IMG/VR virus record: IMGVR_UViG_3300048839_001612
Span: 1 to 40,854 of that record
DNA: 40,854 nucleotides
DNA from: a virus
Reading direction: 5' to 3' (one strand)
Part shown: positions 7,386 through 14,255 of the stretch, piece by piece
How the letters are laid out: each line of letters begins with the position of its first letter
How positions within the stretch are numbered: position 1 is the first letter of the stretch
Notes under the pieces: model-generated
Told to the model about the DNA's origin: nothing
What the model saw: the letters and a program-made list of their open reading frames with translations, nothing else
The model's database searches: none
Position numbers and translations under genes: made by a program

Positions 7386-7430
7386 GTGAGACATTTTTTG
7401 GTGAGACATTTTTCGGCGAGACGCAGTTGA
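7386..7430. repeat. Three 15-bp tandem repeats, possible solo end of an insertion element
   Basis: GTGAGACATTTTTTG (7386-7400), GTGAGACATTTTTCG (7401-7415) and the degenerate GCGAGACGCAGTTGA (7416-7430) are directly adjacent. Repeated short units of this TGAGACATTTTT type at one end are reminiscent of the multi-repeat termini of IS21-family elements. No transposase gene or opposite end is visible, so this is inference. It could instead be a protein-binding array. Confidence 0.4.
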
Positions 7431-7572
7431 CCGGTTCAGCGTAATTTCGCGTCAAGCTCGGGCGAGGCGCGCTCGACGATCAGCAAGACCGACGCACGGG
7501 TCCTCCCTGGCGCAAAATGGTATGCGGGGGGCAATGGCCCGAAATTTCGCTACAGCCAGCCGCAAAATCTGA

Positions 7573-7689
7573 GTTACCAGTTACCACCCGACGTTGGCGC
7601 CTGTGTGCCCTAGAGGCGCGCAACGGCGCGCTTTTTTTCGCTAGGCCGCCTGGTAACCGCGCGTGGTAACCCGCCGAAGCCAGTTACCA
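7573..7689. repeat. Five GTTACCA heptamers in both orientations
   Basis: Direct copies at 7573-7579, 7580-7586 and 7683-7689; inverted copies (TGGTAAC) at 7651-7657 and 7664-7670. Two direct copies abut head to tail and the inverted pair is 13 bp apart, centre to centre. They surround the terminator and end 26 bp before the first methyltransferase gene. Likely sites for a DNA-binding protein, perhaps an operator for the genes downstream. Confidence 0.5.
7616..7638 (+). terminator. Rho-independent terminator
   Basis: Stem GCGCGC (7616-7621), loop AACG (7622-7625), stem GCGCGC (7626-7631), then seven T residues (7632-7638). A compact GC stem with an uninterrupted U tract is the standard form on the plus strand. 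It would isolate the methyltransferase/morphogenesis transcript from upstream early genes and the mer operon. Confidence 0.8.
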
Positions 7690-7715
7690 CCCGCCGCGGT
7701 GCATCGCCGAACCAA

Positions 7716-9107
7716 ATGAAACCGCGACTGCCCGACGCGGTCGAGCATTGGCCGCTCGATCGGCTGAGCCCGTACGCGCGCAATGCCCGGACTCACGACG
7801 ACGACCAGGTGGCGCAGATCGCAGCCTCGATCGTCGAATTCGGCTGGACCAATCCGATCCTGGTCGATGCGGAGGGCGGCATCGTTGCCGGCCACGGGCG
7901 GCTCCTTGCCGCACACAAGCTCGGCCTCGACACAGTCCCGGTGGTCGTCCTCGGTCACATCACACCGGCCCAGCGGCGCGCTTACGTCATCGCCGATAAC
8001 AAGCTCGCGCTCAATGCCGGCTGGAACGAGGAACTGCTCGCAGCCGAGCTGCATGCGCTGAATGGCGACGGCTTCGACCTTGCGCTCACCGGCTTCTCGG
8101 AGACCGAGCTCGATGCGCTCCTGGCGCCGCTCGGCGAGGAGACGGATGCCGCGGACGGTGTCGGCGAGGACGCTGCAGACGAGATGCCGGCACCGCCACG
8201 CGAGCCAATCTCGCGCGCGGGCGATCTCTGGCTGATCGGCAATCACCGCCTGCTGTGCGGCGATGGCACCGACCCTGCGGCCGTGGCGCGCGTCATGAAC
8301 GGCGAGCGCGCCGCGCTCGTCTTCACGTCGCCGCCCTACGGTAATCAGCGCGACTACACGACCGGCGGCGTGGGCGATTGGGACACGCTGATGCGCGGCG
8401 TGTTCGCCGAGCTGCCGGTCACGGAGGCCGCTCAGGTTCTGATCAATCTCGGTCTCATTCACCGGGACAACGAATGGCAGCCCTATTGGCAAGCCTGGCT
8501 CGATTGGATGCGCGAGCAGGGCTGGCGCCGCTTCGGCTTCTACGTCTGGGACCAGGGACCGGGATTGCCAGGCGATTGGAACGGACGCCTGGCGCCGGCT
8601 TTCGAGTTCGTCTTTCACTTCAATCGCAAGGCCCGCAAGCCGAACAAGATCGTGCCCTGCAAATGGGCCGGCCACGTCAACGACACGCATGGCGGCATCC
8701 GCCACAAGGACGGGCATGTCGGCGAGTGGACGCATGCCGGACAGGGCGTCCAGGACACGCGCATCCCGGACAACGTCATCCGCATCACGCGGCACAAGGC
8801 GCGCGGCATCGAGACCGAGCACCCCGCGGTTTTCCCGGTCGCGCTGCCGGAATTCGTGATGCGCGCCTACAGCAACGAACGGGACATCGTCTATGAGCCG
8901 TTCGCCGGCTCGGGCACCGCCATCATCGCGGCGGAACGCGCCGGCCGGCGCATGAGGGCAATCGAGATCGCGCCCGAATACGTCGATGTCACGCTGCGCC
9001 GATGGCGCAAGCTCTTCCCTGACCAGCCAGTGAAACTCGATGGCGAAGGCCAAACCTTCGAAGCGGTCGCGCGTCAGCGTGGGGTCGCAATCCCAGCCGA
9101 CGACTGA
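7716..9107 (+). CDS. ParB-like N-terminal domain/DNA methyltransferase fusion (TSPPY type)
   Basis: 463 residues. Residues about 8-110 form a ParB/Srx-like domain with GGIVAGHGRLLAA (54-66) and the typical IADNKLALNAGW. Residues 165-435 are an S-adenosylmethionine-dependent methyltransferase. HRLLCGDG (178-185) opens it, the catalytic motif IV is TSPPYG (204-209), and the AdoMet motif I, FAGSG (396-400), comes last, which is the beta-class order. TSPPY is more usual for N4-cytosine enzymes, so N4-methylcytosine is the likelier product. Phage enzymes of this type usually act without a partner nuclease and may protect phage DNA; no endonuclease is seen nearby. It overlaps its paralogue by 68 bp. 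The ParB domain here does not imply partitioning. Confidence 0.9.
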   Translation: MKPRLPDAVEHWPLDRLSPYARNARTHDDDQVAQIAASIVEFGWTNPILVDAEGGIVAGHGRLLAAHKLGLDTVPVVVLGHITPAQRRAYVIADNKLALNAGWNEELLAAELHALNGDGFDLALTGFSETELDALLAPLGEETDAADGVGEDAADEMPAPPREPISRAGDLWLIGNHRLLCGDGTDPAAVARVMNGERAALVFTSPPYGNQRDYTTGGVGDWDTLMRGVFAELPVTEAAQVLINLGLIHRDNEWQPYWQAWLDWMREQGWRRFGFYVWDQGPGLPGDWNGRLAPAFEFVFHFNRKARKPNKIVPCKWAGHVNDTHGGIRHKDGHVGEWTHAGQGVQDTRIPDNVIRITRHKARGIETEHPAVFPVALPEFVMRAYSNERDIVYEPFAGSGTAIIAAERAGRRMRAIEIAPEYVDVTLRRWRKLFPDQPVKLDGEGQTFEAVARQRGVAIPADD

Positions 9108-10338
9108 GCCACTGCAAGTTGAGAGCTGGCCGATCGAGCGGCTCCTGCCGTATGCGGCGAACGCTCGAACGCATCCCGAAGAGCAGGTCGCACAGATCGC
9201 CGGCTCGATCGCGGAGTTTGGGTTCAACGTACCGTGCCTTGTGGACGAGCGCGGCGTCTTGGTCGCGGGTCATGGCCGCGTGCTTGGCGCGATGCGGCTC
9301 GGGTTGCAGCAGGTCCCGGTGATCCGGCTCGGGCACCTGACCGACGCCCAGGCGCGCGCGTTCCGGCTCGCCGATAACCGCATCGCGCTTAATGCCGGCT
9401 GGGATGATGCGCTCCTGTCCGCGGAGCTTGAGCGGCTGAAGGAGGACGGCGTCAACCTCGAGCTGTTGGGCTTTGCCGAGGACGAACTCGACCGGCTGCT
9501 CGACGCGCTCGACGCAGGCGGAGCATCCGAGGAAGAGGAAGACGTTCCCGAACCACCGACGCAAGCCGTCACCCGTCCGGGTGATCTTTGGTTGCTTGGA
9601 TCGCACCGTCTTCTGTGTGGCGATGCCACCGTCGCAACCGATGTCGAGCGGCTACTCGATGGGGCGCGACCGCACCTGATGGTGACCGACCCGCCTTACG
9701 GGGTCGATTACGATCCCAACTGGCGAGTCGAGTCCGGTGTTTCCTCGACCGCGCGGCCTGGAAAGGTCAACAACGACGACCGCGCCGATTGGCGCGAGGC
9801 CTGGAGCCTGTTTCCCGGTGATGTCGCTTACGTCTGGCACTCCGGGATCCACGCACGGACGGTCGCGGAGAGTCTCGATGCTTGCGGCCTCCTGATCAGG
9901 GCGCAGATCGTATGGGCCAAGCCACGCCTGGTGCTCTCCCGCGGAGATTACCACTGGCAGCATGAACCGTGCTTCTACGCAGTGCGCAAGGGAGCGAGCG
10001 GCCACTGGCAGGGCGCGCGCGACCAAACCACGTTATGGACCATCGCCACCGGCGAGAACGACGAGGCGACCGAGCACGGAACGCAGAAGCCGGTCGAGTG
10101 CATGCGCCGGCCGCTCGTCAACAACAGCGCGAAGGGCGATCTCGTCTATGAGCCCTTCGCCGGATCGGGTTCGACACTGATCGCTGCCGCGTCCGTCGGC
10201 CGCGTTTGCCTCGCCATAGAAATCGACCCGCGCTATTGCGACGTTACTATCGAGCGCTGGCAGCGCCACACCGGGAAAGCGGCATCACTCGCAAGCGATG
10301 GGCGGGGCTTTGATGAGGTGAAGGGCGAGCGATTGTAG
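9040..10338 (+). CDS. ParB-like N-terminal domain/DNA methyltransferase fusion (DPPY type)
   Basis: 432 residues, paralogous to the upstream gene along its whole length but read in a different frame across the 68-bp overlap. ParB-like domain at about 27-125 (RGVLVAGHGRVLGA, LADNRIALNAGW). An acidic linker SEEEEDVPEPP follows. The methyltransferase has HRLLCGDA (189-196), motif IV DPPYGVDYDP (217-226) and FAGSG (373-377). DPPY is typical of N6-adenine enzymes, so the tandem pair may modify two different bases or sites. Start ATG at 9040 gives a basic leader (AKAKPSKRSR); a later in-frame start is possible and would shorten the overlap. Followed by a strong hairpin. Confidence 0.9.
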   Translation: MAKAKPSKRSRVSVGSQSQPTTEPLQVESWPIERLLPYAANARTHPEEQVAQIAGSIAEFGFNVPCLVDERGVLVAGHGRVLGAMRLGLQQVPVIRLGHLTDAQARAFRLADNRIALNAGWDDALLSAELERLKEDGVNLELLGFAEDELDRLLDALDAGGASEEEEDVPEPPTQAVTRPGDLWLLGSHRLLCGDATVATDVERLLDGARPHLMVTDPPYGVDYDPNWRVESGVSSTARPGKVNNDDRADWREAWSLFPGDVAYVWHSGIHARTVAESLDACGLLIRAQIVWAKPRLVLSRGDYHWQHEPCFYAVRKGASGHWQGARDQTTLWTIATGENDEATEHGTQKPVECMRRPLVNNSAKGDLVYEPFAGSGSTLIAAASVGRVCLAIEIDPRYCDVTIERWQRHTGKAASLASDGRGFDEVKGERL

Positions 10339-10350
10339 GCCTGAACGGCA

Positions 10351-10382
10351 AAGCGCCGTCGGGTTTGCCGCCGACGGCGCTT
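10351..10382. terminator. Perfect 12-bp inverted repeat between convergent genes
   Basis: AAGCGCCGTCGG (10351-10362) and CCGACGGCGCTT (10371-10382) flank an 8-base loop. It sits between the plus-strand methyltransferase stop (10338) and the minus-strand DUF3489 gene end (10399), where a bidirectional terminator is expected. The T run is short on both sides, so termination strength is uncertain, but the stem is very stable. Confidence 0.7.
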
Positions 10383-10398
10383 CGAAATTCGATCCGGT

Positions 10399-10677
10399 TC
10401 AGGCGATGCGATAGACGCGCCCGCGGCCTTCGACTTTCTCCGACTGCACGTTCAGGCCGAGCTTCTTTTTGAGGGCACCGGCAATCGCGCCACGGACTGT
10501 GTGCGCTTGCCAATCGAACTTCTTCACGATCTCATCGATGGTGGCGCCGTCTGGACGCTGCAGCATTTCGATGAGTTGCGCCTGTTTGCTGTTGGCGCGT
10601 GTGCCGGGCGTCTTGGCTTTTGCTTGGACCTTCCGCTTCTGAGAGGTCTTGGTCTTTGCTTTGCTCGACTTGGGCAT
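10399..10677 (-). CDS. DUF3489 family protein
   Basis: 92 residues. A basic leader of about 28 residues (KSSKAKTKTSQKRKVQAKAK) precedes SKQAQLIEMLQRPDGATIDE, then WQAHTVRGAIAGALKKKLGL and a final EGRGRVYRIA. This is a near-textbook DUF3489 protein: a small winged-helix-like fold common in alphaproteobacterial genomes and phages, often encoded beside phage or integrated elements. DNA binding is likely from fold and charge; the target is unknown. It is the last of three minus-strand genes set against the direction of the surrounding operons. Confidence 0.88.
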   Translation of the reverse strand: MPKSSKAKTKTSQKRKVQAKAKTPGTRANSKQAQLIEMLQRPDGATIDEIVKKFDWQAHTVRGAIAGALKKKLGLNVQSEKVEGRGRVYRIA

Positions 10678-10770
10678 CTGAGGCTCCTTCGTGGTCGGGC
10701 CGCGACCATCGCGACCCTTCTACGACCCCGAGCCCCGCATCGGAGCGGGGCGTAGAGGTGCGGAAGTCGA

Positions 10771-11016
10771 TCAGTCTTGACCCGACAGGACGCGGTCCAT
10801 GGATTGCTGGAAGCTTTCGTTCGGGCGGGCTGTTTCCGCCGCGCGACGGATCGCGCCGAAAACAACAAGCTGCACGCGTCTGACGGCCTGTTCGAGTGTC
10901 TCGCCCGGCAAGATTTCGGCCTCGCAATTCGCGAGGAATTTTCGCAGCGCGGGCTCGCGTGCAGCGGCGACGCGGGCGCGAATCTCTGCGGGCGTGAGGC
11001 CGGACCAGTCTTCCAT
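10771..11016 (-). CDS. Small conserved phage protein, unknown function (81 aa)
   Basis: Starts at the ATG whose complement is 11014-11016, preceded on that strand by GGAAGGAGC, an excellent ribosome-binding site. A longer open frame reaching 11502 was rejected because its upstream part overlaps the next gene and has arginine-rich shadow composition. The product begins MEDWSGLTPAEIRARVAAAR and has LRKFLANCEAEILPGETLEQ and a helical FGAIRRAAETARP. It is mainly alpha-helical and acidic/basic mixed. No family recognised. It lies 20 bp downstream of the 11037-11399 gene and probably shares its transcript. Confidence 0.7.
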   Translation of the reverse strand: MEDWSGLTPAEIRARVAAAREPALRKFLANCEAEILPGETLEQAVRRVQLVVFGAIRRAAETARPNESFQQSMDRVLSGQD

Positions 11017-11036
11017 GGCAATGCTCCTTCCGGTTG

Positions 11037-11399
11037 TTAGGCGCTCGCTTCGGCCACGATCTCCCAATCGGTGACGAGGCCGACAAGGTAGGGCAGTCCG
11101 CGCGGGATGCCGGTCTCGCGTGACGTGCGCCGATCGATCGTCCAGTTCATCCAGCGATCGACCGCGGCATCGATGGCGTCGGCGAGACCGCGCCCTTCGA
11201 ACAGTCCGTTGGCCACATCGTCCGCGAAATGCCGGCCATGGCGGCAGTCGAGGAAATCGCGAACCCCGATTTCGGAGCACCCGGTCGCCTCGGCGATGGC
11301 CCGCATGGCGAGCGGCCAGGCTTCGACGGGATCGGCGTGGTGGCGGATGGTGCCAAAGAAGCCCCAGGCTTCGTTGTTGCTCGGCAGGACCTTGGTCAT
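11037..11399 (-). CDS. Conserved prophage protein of unknown function (120 aa)
   Basis: Start taken at the ATG at 11399, which has CGGAGAGCG before it on the minus strand; an upstream ATG at 11429 adds only ten residues. The sequence opens MTKVLPSNNEAWGFFGTIRH and includes FLDCRHGRHFADDVANGL and IDRRTSRETGIPRGLPYLVG. I recall similar proteins from rhizobial prophages and integrative elements but no assigned function. It is the first gene of the minus-strand trio and starts 119 bp from the divergent terminase small subunit gene. Confidence 0.75.
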   Translation of the reverse strand: MTKVLPSNNEAWGFFGTIRHHADPVEAWPLAMRAIAEATGCSEIGVRDFLDCRHGRHFADDVANGLFEGRGLADAIDAAVDRWMNWTIDRRTSRETGIPRGLPYLVGLVTDWEIVAEASA

Positions 11400-11434
11400 G
11401 GCGCTCTCCGTTTTGATGGCGCCATACACGCGCT

Positions 11435-11457
11435 GCTTCCGACGGAAGCCAAGTCAA
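11435..11457 (-). promoter_or_regulatory. Possible promoter/operator of the minus-strand trio
   Basis: On the minus strand TTGACT (complement of 11452-11457) resembles a -35 box. Immediately downstream is a perfect dyad, GCTTCC and GGAAGC around GAC (11435-11449). No clear -10 box stands at normal spacing, so the promoter is doubtful; the dyad fits an operator for a protein controlling these genes or the divergent terminase operon. Confidence 0.3.
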
Positions 11458-11518
11458 TAATCGCGCGGACTGCATCTTTTTCCGCGGCATGTCGCGGTGC
11501 AAACCGGCCCTGACCTGA

Positions 11519-12076
11519 ATGGGAATCTCGATCCGCGCTTATGCCAAGGCACGTGGCGTAAGCCATGTGGCCGTGCTCAAGGCCGCCAAGGCCGGACGCA
11601 TCCCGCTTGAGCCTGATGGTACGATCGACCCGGCGAAAGCCGACGCCGCCTGGCAGCGCTCCACCGATCCTGGCCGCTCGAAAGCAAAGCTGAAGGCGCC
11701 TAACGAAAAACTTCGCCCGGTTGGCGAGGCTGCGCTCGGCTCGGTGCGCGAGACGCTGAAAGAGCAGGGCTTGCCCGCCGGTGGCAACGTCACCTTCGTC
11801 CAGGCCCGCACCGCGCACGAAATCGCCAAGGCCCATCTCGCTCGCCTGCGCCTGCAGCGCATGAAGGGCGAGCTCGTTGATCGCGCGCGGGCGACGGCGC
11901 TGGTGTTTCGGCTGGCACGCGAGGAACGGGACTCCTGGCTCAACTGGCCGGCTCGGGTCGCGGCCCTGATCGCGGCCGATCTCGGTGTCGAGGCGCACGC
12001 GGTCCAGAAACTCATAGAGACGCATGTCCGCGGTCACCTCGCCGAGCTCGCCGAGATCCGGCCAGAGCTCCGCTGA
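11519..12076 (+). CDS. Terminase small subunit-like DNA packaging protein (Nu1-type)
   Basis: 185 residues. The N-terminus MGISIRAYAKARGVSHVAVL followed by KAAKAGRIPLEPDGTIDPAK reads as a winged helix-turn-helix of the Nu1 class, which recognises the packaging site. A conserved middle (VQARTAHEIAKAHLARLRLQRMK) and a C-terminal helical part (REERDSWLNWPARVAALIAADLG) fit the small-subunit proteins often labelled 'elements of external origin' in rhizobial genomes. It overlaps the large subunit gene by 53 bp, supporting the assignment. Function as the DNA-recognition subunit is inferred from order and fold. Confidence 0.8.
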   Translation: MGISIRAYAKARGVSHVAVLKAAKAGRIPLEPDGTIDPAKADAAWQRSTDPGRSKAKLKAPNEKLRPVGEAALGSVRETLKEQGLPAGGNVTFVQARTAHEIAKAHLARLRLQRMKGELVDRARATALVFRLAREERDSWLNWPARVAALIAADLGVEAHAVQKLIETHVRGHLAELAEIRPELR

Positions 12077-14036
12077 CCTGTTCGGTTTCGAGGGCGCCGA
12101 CGAGCTTGGCCAGTCCTGGCGCGACGGGCTCACCCCCGATCCGGCGCTGACCGTCTCGGAATGGGCCGACCGCCACCGGGTGCTGAGCCCGCGCGCGTCG
12201 GCCGAGCCAGGCCGCTACCGCACCGATCGCACGCCCTACATCCGGGAAATTGTCGACGCGCTGTCGCCGATGCATCCGGCGCGCCGCATCGTGGTGATGA
12301 AATCGGCCCAGGTCGGCTTCACCGAAGGCGGCAACAACTGGATCGGATACGTCATTCATCATGCGCCGGGCCCGATGCTCGCGGTGCAGCCGACCGTCGA
12401 ACTCGCCAAGCGCTTTTCCCGCCAGCGCCTTGAGCCCCTGATCCATGAGAGCCCTGCGCTCCGGGAGCGCGTCAAGCCGGCGCGCTCGCGTGATGCTGGC
12501 AACACGGTGCTCTCGAAGGAGTTTCCCGCCGGACTCCTGGTCATCACTGGGGCGAACAGCGCCGTCGGCTTGCGCTCGATGCCGGCGCGCTACCTGTTCC
12601 TCGATGAGGTCGATGCCTATCCGCCGTCGGCTGACGAGGAAGGCGACCCGGTCGCTCTCGCCGAGGCACGCACCCGCACCTTCTCGTGGCGCTCCAAGGT
12701 TCTCCTCGGGTCGACGCCGACCATCCATGGCCTATCGCGCGTGGAGCGCGAGTACGAGGCCTCGGACCAGCGCCGCTACTTCGTGCCGTGCCCGCACTGC
12801 CGGGAGATGCAGTGGCTCAGGTTCGAACGGTTGCGCTGGGACAAGGGCAAGCCCGACACCGCACATTATCTCTGCGCCTCTTGCGAAGAACGGATCGAGG
12901 AGCACCACAAGACGGCCATGCTCGAGGCCGGGGAGTGGCGTGCCACCGCGGACTCGGAAGACCCGGGCACCATCGGATTTCATATTTCGGCGCTCTACTC
13001 GCCGGTCGGCTGGCTCTCCTGGGAGCACATCGCGCGGCTGTGCGAAGCTGCGACCACCGACGAAGCTAGGCGCAGCTTCAAGAACAGCGTGCTTGGCGAG
13101 ACCTGGGTCGAGACCGGCGAGGCGCCGGACTGGCAGCGCCTTTACGAGCGCCGCGAGTCCTGGCAGATCGGCACGGTACCGAGCGGCGGCTTGTTCCTGA
13201 CGGCGGGCGCCGACGTCCAGAAGGACCGCATCGAGGTCGATGTCTGGGCCTGGGGCCGAGGTCTCGAAAGCTGGCTCGTCGACCACATCGTGGTCGAAGG
13301 CGGACCCGAGCAAGCCGAGACCTGGGAGGAGCTTGGTCTCCTCCTCGATCGCACCTGGCTTCATGCGCACGGTACGCGGCTTGGCCTTGCAAAGCTCGCG
13401 ATCGACACCGGGTACGAGGCGCCGGCCGTCTACGCCTGGGCTCGCAGGGCCGGCCATGCGCAGGTTGCGCCGATCAAGGGCGTCGAGGGCTTCAACCGTA
13501 CGGCGCCGGTTGCCGGTCCGACCCACGTCGACGTCACAGAGGGTGGCAAGAAGCTTCGACGCGGGGCGCGGCTCTGGACGATCGCGGTCGCCACGTTCAA
13601 GAGCGAGACCTATCGCTACTTGCGATTGTCGGCGCCGACCGACGAGGAGATCGCGGCAGGCGCAAAAATTCCGGCCGGCTACGTGCACTTGCCGCGTGGC
13701 ACCGAAGCCGAGTGGGTGAAGCAGCTCGTCGCCGAGCAGCTTGTCACGGTGAAGACCAAGCGCGGTTTCAGCCGGCTGGAATGGCAGAAGCTGCGCGAGC
13801 GCAACGAAGCACTCGATTGCAGGGTTTATGCCCGCGCGGCCGCGTGGATCGCCGGCGCCGATCGCTGGACCGAGGCCATGTGGCGCGACCTCGAGCAGCA
13901 AGTCGGAATCTCGGCCGACGCAAATTCCGACCAGGCCATTGAGCCTGAGGCGGTGGGCGCGACGGTGGCGGGTGTCATCCGACGCCGCCCCGAGCGCCGT
14001 GCACGCCGCGTTTTCCGATCGAGCTATCTGAGCTGA
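12024..14036 (+). CDS. Phage terminase large subunit (GpA family)
   Basis: 670 residues, close to lambda gpA length. The ATPase carries MKSAQVGFTE (92-101) as Walker A-like motif and RYLFLDEVDAY (189-199) as Walker B. A zinc ribbon is formed by CPHC (256-259) and CASC (284-287). The C-terminal nuclease half includes AGADVQKDRIEVDVWAWGRG and KLAIDTGYEAPAV, whose acidic residues fit an RNase H-like metal site. It cuts concatemers and drives DNA into the prohead through the portal. Its ATG lies inside the small-subunit gene, implying coupled translation. Followed 6 bp later by the gpW-like gene. GpA family membership suggests cohesive ends, cos packaging, but no cos site was identified. Confidence 0.95.
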   Translation: MSAVTSPSSPRSGQSSADLFGFEGADELGQSWRDGLTPDPALTVSEWADRHRVLSPRASAEPGRYRTDRTPYIREIVDALSPMHPARRIVVMKSAQVGFTEGGNNWIGYVIHHAPGPMLAVQPTVELAKRFSRQRLEPLIHESPALRERVKPARSRDAGNTVLSKEFPAGLLVITGANSAVGLRSMPARYLFLDEVDAYPPSADEEGDPVALAEARTRTFSWRSKVLLGSTPTIHGLSRVEREYEASDQRRYFVPCPHCREMQWLRFERLRWDKGKPDTAHYLCASCEERIEEHHKTAMLEAGEWRATADSEDPGTIGFHISALYSPVGWLSWEHIARLCEAATTDEARRSFKNSVLGETWVETGEAPDWQRLYERRESWQIGTVPSGGLFLTAGADVQKDRIEVDVWAWGRGLESWLVDHIVVEGGPEQAETWEELGLLLDRTWLHAHGTRLGLAKLAIDTGYEAPAVYAWARRAGHAQVAPIKGVEGFNRTAPVAGPTHVDVTEGGKKLRRGARLWTIAVATFKSETYRYLRLSAPTDEEIAAGAKIPAGYVHLPRGTEAEWVKQLVAEQLVTVKTKRGFSRLEWQKLRERNEALDCRVYARAAAWIAGADRWTEAMWRDLEQQVGISADANSDQAIEPEAVGATVAGVIRRRPERRARRVFRSSYLS

Positions 14037-14042
14037 ACCAAA

Positions 14043-14255
14043 ATGACCCTCGAAGAGATGACCGCGCAACGCGACGCGCTGCTGGCGGCGCGCTTCCGTG
14101 GCGTGCGGACGGTCGAGATCGACGGTCGGCGCGTCACGTATGCCACCGACGCCGAGATGGCGGCCGCCATCACAGAACTCGAACGCCGGATTGCAACTGC
14201 GGGCGAAGGCGGCCGACGCCGACGGATTCTGACCTCTGCTTCGAAGGGACTTTGA
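14043..14255 (+). CDS. gpW-like head-tail joining protein
   Basis: 70 residues: MTLEEMTAQRDALLAARFRG then VRTVEIDGRRVTYATDAEMA and a helix ending IATAGEGGRRRR. Size, helix-hairpin-helix layout and position between terminase and portal match lambda gpW, which plugs the portal and forms the tail docking site. The stop abuts the portal GTG with no gap. Confidence 0.85.
   Translation: MTLEEMTAQRDALLAARFRGVRTVEIDGRRVTYATDAEMAAAITELERRIATAGEGGRRRRILTSASKGL

Larger units (their letters stand above)
7289..7715. other. 427-bp non-coding stretch between the mer cassette and the methyltransferase genes
   Basis: No convincing gene. In order it holds a bland segment after the cargo operon, three 15-bp tandem repeats (7386-7430), a segment of unknown nature (7431-7570), and five copies of the heptamer GTTACCA in both orientations (7573-7689). 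Within the last part is a rho-independent terminator (7616-7638). The repeats, heptamers and terminator are listed separately. The right-hand cargo junction must lie somewhere here. Confidence 0.7.

Noticed and set aside
7641-9227. Large antisense open frame (528 codons) opposite the methyltransferase gene
   Set aside because: High-GC shadow: Arg/Asp/Val-rich, no family motifs, and the plus strand holds a clear enzyme. The same applies to long antisense frames at 12732-14366, 21728-23821 and 28096-30279.
7716-10338. Plasmid- or chromosome-type ParB partition proteins
   Set aside because: The ParB-like part is fused to methyltransferase motifs and there is no parA; the domain here is that of phage modification enzymes.
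10771-11502. 243-residue minus-strand protein
   Set aside because: Only the last 81 residues look like a protein; the upstream part overlaps another gene, is Arg/His-rich and lacks a ribosome-binding site.
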